Below the pieces are notes generated by a model. It saw only the letters and a list, made by a program, of their open reading frames with translations. It had not been told where the DNA came from and searched no databases. Position numbers and translations under genes: made by a program. From Methylovorus glucosotrophus (GTDB lineage Bacteria; Pseudomonadota; Gammaproteobacteria; Burkholderiales; Methylophilaceae), in assembly GCF_009858335.1 (NCBI RefSeq), contig NZ_VMSE01000002.1, positions 434,001 to 498,000 on the forward strand: a DNA stretch of 64,000 nt. The letters run 5' to 3'. Positions 38,805 through 46,630 of this stretch are shown one piece after another (positions within the stretch are counted from its first letter, which is position 1; each line of letters begins with the position of its first letter).

Positions 38805-41084
38805 ATGAAAACAACTGCCTGCATCATTCACTCACTTGTCTGCGGCGCCCTTGTCACTGGGGCAGGGCCTGCGCATGCCGACCATAACGAAACCGTGGTG
38901 CTGGATCCGCTGGAAGTGACGGCCACGCGCAGTGCCACTGAAAGCAACCAGCGCGTGCCCGCGGTCATCGAAAGCGTCACCGCGCAACAGATTGCCGAGA
39001 CCACTAACGCCGCCACGGCCGCTGAAACCATCAAATACCTGCCCAGCCTGCAGGTGCGCGAGCGCTATATTGGCGACCGCAATGGCATTATCGCCAGCCG
39101 CACGGCGGGTACCTTATCCAGTGCGCAAACGCTGCTGTATGCCGATGGCATCCTGCTGTCCAACCTGCTCGGCAACTCCTTTGCCTATCCGCCGCGCTGG
39201 GGCATGGTGTCGCCGGAGGAAATCCAGCAGGTGGATGTCATGTATGGGCCGTATTCCTCGCTGTATGCGGGCAACTCCATGGGCGGCGTGGTGAATATCC
39301 AGACGCGCATGCCGCAGAAGTTTGAAGCGCATGCCAACATGCAATGGTTCACGCAGCGCTTCGATCTTTATGGTACCAAGCAAAACAACGAGGGCAAGCA
39401 TGCCAGCGCTTCTGTCGGTAACCGCATCAACGACCTTTCTTTCTGGCTGGGGGTGGATCATCTGGATACCTGGGGCCAGCCCATGCAGTTTGCCGTGGCA
39501 ACGGCCACCACGGCTGGTGCCGGTACTGCGGTGACTGGCGCCTATCGCGATGTCAGTGAAAAGGGCGTCTCCCGCCTGGTGTTTGGCGCCTATGGCATAG
39601 ACCACTCGGTGCAGGACAACCTCAAGCTCAAGCTGGCGTATGACATCAGCCCCAGTTTGCAGGCGCGCTATACCGTGGGCTTGTGGCAGCTGGATTCCGA
39701 TACCCGGGTGGACAGTTATTTGCGCACCGCCAGCGGCGCCGCGTTTTACAACGGCAATGTCAGTATCGGCGGCAATACCTACAGTGTGCGTGGCCTCAAC
39801 CCCACCGCCGCCAACAGCGTGCATCTGATGCAGGCCTTGCAGTTGCAATCCAAAGCGGATGGCAGCTGGCAATGGCAGCTCGGCCTTTCCGATTACCGCT
39901 ACAACCGCGATGAAAGCCGTACCTCAACCGCCAACAACCCCACCCTGAGCAGTGTGGGCACGGTGCAGGACATGCAAGGGACCGGCTGGACCGCGGCCGA
40001 CGCCCAGGGCACCCTGAGTCGCGGTGCACATCAGGTGGATGTGGGCTATCACATTGATCACTATGCCCTGCGCAGCGTGACGGATAACGCCAGCGACTGG
40101 AGCAGCGCCACTACCACTACACGCAATAGTGCTTCGCGTGGCGATACCATGACCCAGGGGCTGTATGTGCAGGATGCCTGGCGCTTTGCCCCCCGCTGGA
40201 AACTGACAGCCGGCGGCCGCTATGAGGACTGGCGGGCATGGAATGGGCAGAATCAGGCGACCGTGGGCGGCAGCCTGCAAACCAGCGCTTACGCAGACAA
40301 GCAGGAGCATGCTTTTTCGCCCAAGCTGGCCCTGAGCTTTGAGCCTGCGCCTGCCTGGAGTTTCAACGCCGCCCTGGGGCGTGCCTATCGCTTTCCTACC
40401 GTGAGCGAGCTGTTCCAGAGCATTACCAGTGGCAGCAATCTGGTGCAGGGCAATCCTGACTTGCAGCCGGAGCGGGTGCTTTCAGCGGAGCTTTCTGCCG
40501 AGCGGCGCTTTGCCAAGGGCTATCTGCGTGCCACGCTGTTTCAGGAAAACAAGCACGATGCCTTGATCTCGCAAACCGTTACTAACGGGGTTAGTGCCTG
40601 TGGCAGCGCTACTTGCAGCTTTATCCAGAATGTGGACCTGGTGCGTACCCGTGGCATTGAACTGGCCACGCAATGGCAGGATGTCTTTGTACATGGGCTG
40701 GACCTGGGTGGCAGCCTGACCATGACCGAAGCGGAAATTCTGCGCAATAGCGCCAACCCTGATACCGAAGGCAATCGCCCGCCGCGCATCCCCAATGCCG
40801 TCGCCAAGGCAGTGGCGACCTATCATCAGGGGCAGGCGCTGACCTATAGCCTGGCATTGCGCTACAGCGGTCGCCAATACACCTACCTGGATAACAGCGA
40901 CAGCAACCCCGATACCTATGGCGGCGCCAGTCATTTCTTTTTTGTGGATGTGCGCATGGCCTATAAATTTGCTGACCGCTGGACAGCGGCGCTGGGCGTC
41001 GATAATCTCAACAACGACAAGGCCTATGTGTTTCATCCCTACCCGCAACGCACGGCCTTTGCCCAACTCAAGTTTGATTACTGA
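38805..41084 (+). CDS. TonB-dependent outer-membrane receptor 1
   Basis: Outer-membrane gated barrel, 759 aa. Signal peptide of about 25 residues (ending AHA), then a TonB-box-like ETVVLDPLEVTA (29-40), the plug domain (VTAQQIAETTNAATAAETIK, YGPYSSLYAGNSMGG, VVNIQTR), and a beta-barrel ending AFAQLKFDY with the terminal aromatic residue. Ligand not shown by the sequence; no CxxxM/HxM copper motif was seen in its plug. It heads an operon with a beta-propeller and thioredoxin-fold protein (12 bases apart, then 4-base overlap). The context suggests metal or metallophore uptake, most likely copper. Confidence 0.92.
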   Translation: MKTTACIIHSLVCGALVTGAGPAHADHNETVVLDPLEVTATRSATESNQRVPAVIESVTAQQIAETTNAATAAETIKYLPSLQVRERYIGDRNGIIASRTAGTLSSAQTLLYADGILLSNLLGNSFAYPPRWGMVSPEEIQQVDVMYGPYSSLYAGNSMGGVVNIQTRMPQKFEAHANMQWFTQRFDLYGTKQNNEGKHASASVGNRINDLSFWLGVDHLDTWGQPMQFAVATATTAGAGTAVTGAYRDVSEKGVSRLVFGAYGIDHSVQDNLKLKLAYDISPSLQARYTVGLWQLDSDTRVDSYLRTASGAAFYNGNVSIGGNTYSVRGLNPTAANSVHLMQALQLQSKADGSWQWQLGLSDYRYNRDESRTSTANNPTLSSVGTVQDMQGTGWTAADAQGTLSRGAHQVDVGYHIDHYALRSVTDNASDWSSATTTTRNSASRGDTMTQGLYVQDAWRFAPRWKLTAGGRYEDWRAWNGQNQATVGGSLQTSAYADKQEHAFSPKLALSFEPAPAWSFNAALGRAYRFPTVSELFQSITSGSNLVQGNPDLQPERVLSAELSAERRFAKGYLRATLFQENKHDALISQTVTNGVSACGSATCSFIQNVDLVRTRGIELATQWQDVFVHGLDLGGSLTMTEAEILRNSANPDTEGNRPPRIPNAVAKAVATYHQGQALTYSLALRYSGRQYTYLDNSDSNPDTYGGASHFFFVDVRMAYKFADRWTAALGVDNLNNDKAYVFHPYPQRTAFAQLKFDY

Positions 41085-41096
41085 TAACGGATTTGC

Positions 41097-42359
41097 ATGC
41101 GCATGCTGATGGTTTTACCGGCAATCTGCCGGGCGATGGTATTGTTTTTGCTGGGTTTGCCAGCACTGCTGGCGGCTAGTCTTGCCCTTGCCCACGAAGG
41201 GCACGATCACGGCGCTGCGGCAGCGCCCCTCGCCATATCCCTGGTCTTCGATGCGCAAGGGACCTTATGGCGCGCCTCGGTAAAAGACGGTCATGTGCTG
41301 GTGGATAGCTCGCCCGATAAGGGCCAGCATTTTGATACGCCGCGCGTGGTGAATCCTGACGCGCAAAAAATCGGCGTGGATGGCGATGCCAAACCCAAGC
41401 TCGCCATCGGTAGCGCAGGCCAGCTCTATGTCACCTGGACGCAAGCCCTGCAAAAACCCTATACCGGCTATATCTGGTTTGCCCGCTCGGTGGATGACGG
41501 CAAGCACTTTGAGCCACCGTTTATCGTGCATCAGGACCGCGCCGAGATTACTCACCGCTTTGATGCGCTGGCCGTCAGCCGTGTGCCGGGGCAGGCCCAG
41601 GATCGGCTCTACGTCGGATGGGTGGACAAGCGTGATCTGCTGGCGGCGCAGGCCGCAGGTCAGCCCTATGCGGGCGCCGCGATCTATTACGCGGTATCGG
41701 ACGATGGCGGCGCCAGTTTTGCTGCCGAGCGCAAGCTGGCTGACAGCAGTTGCGAATGTTGCCGCATTGCGCTGGTGACCCCGGATGACGGTTCGGGCGA
41801 CGCCGTGGCGCTATGGCGCCATGTGTTCGAGGGTGGCGTGCGCGACCATGCCATCGCCAGATTCAATACCAAGCCCGTCGCTGCGGATGCCATCAAACGC
41901 GCCAGCTTTGGCAACTGGCAGATAGACGCCTGCCCACACCATGGCCCGGCGCTGGCGCAAGGCGGCGACTGGGGCTGGCACATGGCCTGGTTTGACGGTG
42001 GTACGCATAACCGCGAAAAAATGCCCGGCCTGTTTTACGCCCGCATGGACGGCGAAGCCTGGGTGTCTTCTCCCGCCAAACGCATAGGCGATGGCAGCAA
42101 GCAGGCTGGGCATCCGGCGCTGATCAGCCGCGGTGATGCGGTATGGCTGGCCTGGCGCGAGATGGAGGCCGATGGTAGCCGCCTTTACCTGATGCGCTCG
42201 GACGATGGAGGCCGCAGCTGGGGCCAGGCCGAGCCCATGCTCAGCACCGCCGGCAGTGCCGATTACCCCATGCTGCTCATGCGCGGCACCCAGGTCTATC
42301 TGGCCTGGAATACCGCACGCGATGGCCTGCTCTTGAAGGCGCTGGAGACGGCGCCGTGA
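41097..42359 (+). CDS. Exported sialidase-fold (BNR repeat) protein with metal-binding-like motifs
   Basis: 420-aa protein with a signal peptide ending about ASLALA and a mature N-terminus HEGHDHG (33-39). Four Asp-box repeats mark a beta-propeller: SSPDKGQHF (71-79), SVDDGKHF (131-138), SDDGGASF (201-208) and SDDGGRSW (368-375). Cysteines cluster as CECC (219-222), and ACPHHGPAL follows at 278. No sialidase catalytic set is evident, so hydrolysis of sialic acid is unlikely. The His and Cys motifs suggest periplasmic metal binding, with the next gene's thioredoxin fold as possible reductant. Function is inferred. Confidence 0.85.
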   Translation: MRMLMVLPAICRAMVLFLLGLPALLAASLALAHEGHDHGAAAAPLAISLVFDAQGTLWRASVKDGHVLVDSSPDKGQHFDTPRVVNPDAQKIGVDGDAKPKLAIGSAGQLYVTWTQALQKPYTGYIWFARSVDDGKHFEPPFIVHQDRAEITHRFDALAVSRVPGQAQDRLYVGWVDKRDLLAAQAAGQPYAGAAIYYAVSDDGGASFAAERKLADSSCECCRIALVTPDDGSGDAVALWRHVFEGGVRDHAIARFNTKPVAADAIKRASFGNWQIDACPHHGPALAQGGDWGWHMAWFDGGTHNREKMPGLFYARMDGEAWVSSPAKRIGDGSKQAGHPALISRGDAVWLAWREMEADGSRLYLMRSDDGGRSWGQAEPMLSTAGSADYPMLLMRGTQVYLAWNTARDGLLLKALETAP

Positions 42360-42886
42360 GCGTGCGTGACCTGGCTGCCATCTGTGGCCGTGCTGCGCGT
42401 GGCATGGCGCGGGAGATTGCCCTGATCGGCTTGCTGATGGTGGTATCCGTGGTCGGCAGCCGCTGGGCCATGGCCGCCGACTTTCAGCCCTGGCAAGGGG
42501 AGAGCCGCCGGGCGCTTGAGCAGCAATACGCCCGCAAACCCTTTATTCTGGCCTTGTGGTCACTCGATTGTGCCTATTGTGCCGAGGACTTGCGCACGCT
42601 GGGCGCCTGGGTCAGGCAGCATCCGCACGTCACCCTGGTTACGGTCAATACCGATATCGGTCAGGCGACGGAAGCCGCAACATTCATCGATGGGCTGGCC
42701 TTGCCAGCCCATGCCCGCTGGCAGTTTGCCGGGAACGATGCCGATCGCCTGCGCTACCAACTGGACCCCGCCTGGTATGGCGAGCTGCCGCGCACCTATT
42801 TTTACGATGCCCGGCATCAGGTGCAAGCCATCAGTGGGCGGCCAGCCAAAGACTGGCTGGACAACTGGGGCCGCAGCCTGCCCTAG
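42356..42886 (+). CDS. Exported thioredoxin-fold protein
   Basis: 176-aa protein with a hydrophobic signal/anchor (about residues 20-40, ending AMAA) and a thioredoxin-like domain. The redox motif is CAYC (72-75) in LWSLDCAYCAEDL, followed by a short TlpA-like core and the cis-Pro-type region ELPRTYFYD. It starts with GTG overlapping the propeller gene stop by 4 bases. It could reduce the CECC cysteines of its neighbour or deliver electrons for metal handling; this is inference from the coupling. Confidence 0.85.
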   Translation: MSVRDLAAICGRAARGMAREIALIGLLMVVSVVGSRWAMAADFQPWQGESRRALEQQYARKPFILALWSLDCAYCAEDLRTLGAWVRQHPHVTLVTVNTDIGQATEAATFIDGLALPAHARWQFAGNDADRLRYQLDPAWYGELPRTYFYDARHQVQAISGRPAKDWLDNWGRSLP

Positions 42887-42954
42887 CGGACTCATGGCTA
42901 CGCGGATATTCATGCGTGGCGCACTTCTTATCCCGAGTTTCCTGATTTCCGCTT

Positions 42955-42986
42955 TGTCTCCCATCTGAATTGTCTCCCATCTGAAT
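42955..42986 (+). repeat. Tandem 16-bp direct repeat upstream of receptor 2
   Basis: TGTCTCCCATCTGAAT occurs twice head to tail without a mismatch, 37 bases before the RegA-like box. It may be a recent slippage duplication or a paired protein site. Confidence 0.8.
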
Positions 42987-43022
42987 CACTGGCGTTTCTG
43001 ACAGGCCCGTCCCGTCTGCGCG

Positions 43023-43039
43023 TGCGACATCATGTCGCA
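43023..43039. promoter_or_regulatory. RegA-like box upstream of receptor 2
   Basis: TGCGACA-TCA-TGTCGCA, identical in both arms to the box at 38752. A possible -10, TAGAAT (43062-43067), begins 22 nt downstream, against 23 nt at the first box, so both would abut the -35. It ends 101 bases before the receptor ATG. Confidence 0.65.
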
Positions 43040-43068
43040 TTTTCAATTTCCCCTGCTTCGCTAGAATG

Positions 43069-43105
43069 CCTGCGCAACATGAGCCTGCGCAACATGAGCC
43101 TGCGC
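43069..43105 (+). repeat. Tandem 15-bp repeat in the leader of receptor 2
   Basis: CCTGCGCAACATGAG is present twice in full, followed by CCTGCGC of a third copy. It lies just after the predicted transcription start, in frame with the receptor gene, but a better ribosome site (GGGAG) precedes the ATG at 43141, so it is probably untranslated leader. Confidence 0.8.
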
Positions 43106-43140
43106 CTGCAGGCATGCGATATGAGAAAGACAGGGAGCCT

Positions 43141-45258
43141 ATGAAACAAGCAATCCGCATGAAACATCTGCCATACGCGGTGGCTGTCGCCATCAGCGTG
43201 ATGAACTGCAACAGCCTGTACGCCGAAGAAGCGACAGTGAAACTGCCCGAGGTGGTAGTCGATGCCAAAAAAGACAGCGAGCCTGTGCGGGCGCGCCCGC
43301 TCAATAGTGCAGATATGGTCGAAGTGCTGGCAGCTGAAGGCAGCCTGCAGTTTTACCAGTCGGGTGGAGTGTCGGCCTTGCCGGTGATACGCGGACTCAA
43401 TGATGACCGCATCAAAATTCTGGTGGATGGCGCCGAGGTGACTGCTGCCTGTGGCAATCACATGAACTCTCCCTTGTCGTATGTTGCCCCGGCCACCGTG
43501 GCGAATGCCAGCGTGCTAGCGGGTATCACCCCCGTCAGCCAGGGTGGTGACAGCATCGCAGGGACTATCCTGCTGACGTCGCCCGCTCCGGTGTTCGCCG
43601 GGAATGGCGAGACGCTGGTGACCCAGGGCCGTTTCTCCAGCCTCTATCGCAGCAATAACAATGCCTTCAGCACCGCCCTCAGCGCCTCTGTTGCCAATGA
43701 CAGCCTGAGCCTGGGCTTTACCGGCACCATAGACCGTGCGGGCAGTTACGAAGATGGCCGCGGCAACAAGGTACGCTCCACCCAGTTTGACCGCCGCACG
43801 CAAACGGTCAACGTTGCGGCCCGCGGCGAAGACCAGCTGCTGACCGTCAAGCTCACCCATCAGGATGTGCCGTTCCAGGGCTATGTGAATCAATACATGG
43901 ACCTGATCAATAACCAGTCTGACGCCATCAATATCGGCTATAGCCGCACGTTTGCCTGGGGCGATCTGGATACCCGCATCTACTGGCAGAATGTGAATCA
44001 CGAGATGGGCTTTTTCTCGAACGAGAAGACCGGCACCATGCCCATGAAAACCAAAGGCGAGGACATGGGCTATAGCATCAAGGCCACGGTGCCGCTGGAT
44101 GCCATTCATACCCTGCGCATTGGCAACGAAGCCCACCGCCAGAAGCTGGATGACTTCTGGCCTGCTGTGCCTGGCAGCATGATGATGGGCCCGCAGACCT
44201 ATGTGAATATCAACAATGGTCGTCGCGATCGCGTGGCCGTGTATGCCGAGGTGGCCTCCAGCTGGAGCAATCAGTGGAGCTCGCTGCTGGGCCTGCGCGA
44301 GGATGTGGTCCATACCAGCACCGGCGAGGTGCAATCCTACGGCGGCATGATGAACGCCACCGACAATGCGGCAGCCCAGGTTTTCAATGCAAGCAATCGC
44401 TCGCGTACCGATCAGAACATCGACGTCACTGCCATGGCGACCTATATCGCCAGCAACACCGCCAGTGTCGATTTCGGCTATGCCCGCAAAAACCGCGCGC
44501 CCAGTCTGTATGAACGCTATTCCTGGGGCCGCGGCACCATGGCCATGACCATGATAGGCTGGTTTGGCGATGCCAATGGCTATGTGGGAGACCCCGACCT
44601 CAAGCCGGAAACGGCCAATACCATTAGTGCTACGCTTAATCTGCACGATGCTGCCCAGGCCCAATGGCAAGTGAAGCTCACGCCGTATTACACCTACGTG
44701 CAGGATTATATTGGGGTGAATCGCATCGGCACCTTCAACCTGGCCAGCGGCGTGCCGCGTGCACTACTGCAATTCCAGAATCAGGATGCCCAGTTTTACG
44801 GGGTGGAAGCGGCCTTCAAGCGCAGCCTGTGGGATAACGCACGCTTTGGCCAAGGCCGTATCAGCGGCTCGCTGGGCTGGACGCGTGGCGAGCGCGTCAG
44901 CAATGGCGACGATCTCTATAACATCATGCCGTTGCAGTTCAAAGCCTCGCTGGAGCAGCGCATCGGCGCCTGGAGCAATGCCGTGGACCTGCAACTGGTG
45001 GACAGCAAAACCGCAGTCGATAGCGTACGCTTTGAGTCCAAAACGGCAGGCTACACCCTGGTGAACCTGCGCACTGGCTATCAATGGAAAAAGGCGCGGC
45101 TGGATCTCGGCGTCACCAATCTGTTCGACAAGTTCTACTACCTGCCCTTGGGCGGGGCCGATTATGCCAACTGGAATGCCAATGGCGGGCAGGGGGCAAT
45201 TGGCCCTGTGGCTGGCATGGGGCGCTCGGTGAATGTGGGCTTGAGCGTGGATTTTTAA
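43141..45258 (+). CDS. TonB-dependent copper receptor, OprC/NosA family
   Basis: Outer-membrane receptor of 705 aa. Signal peptide to about residue 28 (SLYA), TonB-box-like KLPEVVVDA (34-42), plug with LPVIRGLNDDRIKILVDG, and barrel ending SVNVGLSVDF. The plug carries ACGNHMN, giving CxxxM (Cys104, Met108), and the barrel side has VNHEM, giving HxM (His287, Met289). This is the CxxxM-HxM ligand set known from the copper importer OprC, with similar spacing. The start has GGGAG at a good distance. A RegA-like box stands upstream, and a strong terminator follows. Confidence 0.9.
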   Translation: MKQAIRMKHLPYAVAVAISVMNCNSLYAEEATVKLPEVVVDAKKDSEPVRARPLNSADMVEVLAAEGSLQFYQSGGVSALPVIRGLNDDRIKILVDGAEVTAACGNHMNSPLSYVAPATVANASVLAGITPVSQGGDSIAGTILLTSPAPVFAGNGETLVTQGRFSSLYRSNNNAFSTALSASVANDSLSLGFTGTIDRAGSYEDGRGNKVRSTQFDRRTQTVNVAARGEDQLLTVKLTHQDVPFQGYVNQYMDLINNQSDAINIGYSRTFAWGDLDTRIYWQNVNHEMGFFSNEKTGTMPMKTKGEDMGYSIKATVPLDAIHTLRIGNEAHRQKLDDFWPAVPGSMMMGPQTYVNINNGRRDRVAVYAEVASSWSNQWSSLLGLREDVVHTSTGEVQSYGGMMNATDNAAAQVFNASNRSRTDQNIDVTAMATYIASNTASVDFGYARKNRAPSLYERYSWGRGTMAMTMIGWFGDANGYVGDPDLKPETANTISATLNLHDAAQAQWQVKLTPYYTYVQDYIGVNRIGTFNLASGVPRALLQFQNQDAQFYGVEAAFKRSLWDNARFGQGRISGSLGWTRGERVSNGDDLYNIMPLQFKASLEQRIGAWSNAVDLQLVDSKTAVDSVRFESKTAGYTLVNLRTGYQWKKARLDLGVTNLFDKFYYLPLGGADYANWNANGGQGAIGPVAGMGRSVNVGLSVDF

Positions 45259-45284
45259 CGAAAGTCAGGCCAGCATCTGGCCAA

Positions 45285-45326
45285 CAAAAAACGGAGGCGA
45301 GTGAGTGACACTCGCCGCCGTTTTTT
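45285..45326. terminator. Bidirectional terminator between receptor 2 and the HD-GYP gene
   Basis: AAAAAACGG-A-GGCGAGTG pairs with CACTCGCC-G-CCGTTTTTT around AGTGA, with A and T runs on both sides. Confidence 0.9.
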
Positions 45327-45355
45327 ACACTTGCAGATTCGCCTTGAGCGCAGGG

Positions 45356-46630
45356 TTAACTTGCGATCTGGTTATCCTTGCTGATGAAATAACTCAGGCG
45401 CTTGCGCGGTTTGAGGAAGTGCATCGCGTCCTCTGGTAACTGCGAAGGCTTGAGGCAGAGGCTGATATTTATGCTGGGGTCGTCGCGCAGGTCGATCAGC
45501 TGGCTTTCTTCAGTCGATGAAGCCGGGTCATGCACCATGACAAAGGGGCGCAGCGGCTTGTCCATGTTGACTGACACCACAATGCCATGCAGGCCGGTGG
45601 AAAGCTGCACCACGCTGCCTGGCGGATACACACCCAGGCATTTGATCAGGCGCTTCAGCAGGCTTTCATCGAACTTGCTGCGCTGGTGGGCAAACATATA
45701 GGCCAGTGCTTCATACGGGGTGAGGGCTTTGTTTGTCAGCGCCGGGTTGCACAAGTTGTCGTAGACATTGACGATGGCCAGCAGGCGCGCCAGCAGCGAT
45801 ATGTCGTTCATCTTCAGGCGCTTGGGATAGCCGCTGCCGTCGGCATATTCGTGATGATGCAGGATCAGCTCGACTACTTCGGCCGACATGCCGCACTGTT
45901 TGGCAATGCGCGCGCCAATTTCACTATGCTGCTCCATGAAGGATTGCTCGGCCTTGGTTAGCGGCTCGGTTTTCATCAGCAGGCGGTTGGGAATCTCGAT
46001 CTTGCCGATGTCATGAAACAGTGCAGCCAGGCCCAGGGTGCGGGCAAGTTCTTCCGACATGTCCATGGATTTGGACAGCATCAGCGCCAGCGTCGTTACA
46101 TTCAGCGGGTGGTTGAAATGCTCATCCCCCGAGCGGTTGCCGCTCATGGCATAAATCGCGATGTCGCTCTCGCCCAGCACCGAGTCCACCATGCCTTCTA
46201 TCAAGGTGTTGGCCTGCTGCAGGGAGGTCTGGGTTTGCGTCAGGATATTGCGCGTCACCTGCTTGGCCACATTGGCGGCTGCCAGGAATTTCTTTTCGCT
46301 TTCATCCAGCGCATGTTGCAGTTCTTGCAGGCGCAAGCCCGGGTCTGGCTGATGCCTGTCATGGGAAACAGGCTCCATGGGCGGCTCCACCAGCGGCCCT
46401 CGCGGCGAGAGGATGGGCTCTGGCATGGGCAGGGGGTCGCAATCACTGCGGTTGGGGTCGTAACGCAGGCGTTTGAGGCCAACCTTTTTGATGGTGGCGA
46501 TCTGCTCTTCATCCTTGAGCTTGAAGTTGCTGAAGGTGAAGGGGTGGTCCATCCAGCCGAGATCCAGGTGGACATACAGTCCGACCCTCAGCTGGTTAAC
46601 ATCGATAAAGTGATTTTGTTGCGGGTTCAT
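45356..46630 (-). CDS. HD-GYP domain c-di-GMP phosphodiesterase
   Basis: 424-aa soluble protein. The N-terminal DUF3391 domain (VNQLRVGLYVHLDLGWMDHP) is followed by a proline-rich linker, a coiled segment and an HD-GYP domain. HD motif: LFHDIGK (about residue 203). GYP motif: HHEYADGSGYPKRL (about 258-271). Both are complete, so hydrolysis of c-di-GMP to GMP is likely. Its ATG overlaps the stop of the upstream GGDEF-EAL gene by 4 bases, so it is co-translated with a second c-di-GMP enzyme. Confidence 0.95.
   Translation of the reverse strand: MNPQQNHFIDVNQLRVGLYVHLDLGWMDHPFTFSNFKLKDEEQIATIKKVGLKRLRYDPNRSDCDPLPMPEPILSPRGPLVEPPMEPVSHDRHQPDPGLRLQELQHALDESEKKFLAAANVAKQVTRNILTQTQTSLQQANTLIEGMVDSVLGESDIAIYAMSGNRSGDEHFNHPLNVTTLALMLSKSMDMSEELARTLGLAALFHDIGKIEIPNRLLMKTEPLTKAEQSFMEQHSEIGARIAKQCGMSAEVVELILHHHEYADGSGYPKRLKMNDISLLARLLAIVNVYDNLCNPALTNKALTPYEALAYMFAHQRSKFDESLLKRLIKCLGVYPPGSVVQLSTGLHGIVVSVNMDKPLRPFVMVHDPASSTEESQLIDLRDDPSINISLCLKPSQLPEDAMHFLKPRKRLSYFISKDNQIAS

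Noticed and set aside
41097..42359. True sialidase
   Set aside because: Only the Asp-box propeller repeats are present; the catalytic Arg triad and nucleophile Tyr context of sialidases are not evident.
43069..43105. CRISPR array or phase-variable coding repeat
   Set aside because: Only about 2.5 short copies without spacers; and the ribosome site indicates translation starts downstream at 43141.
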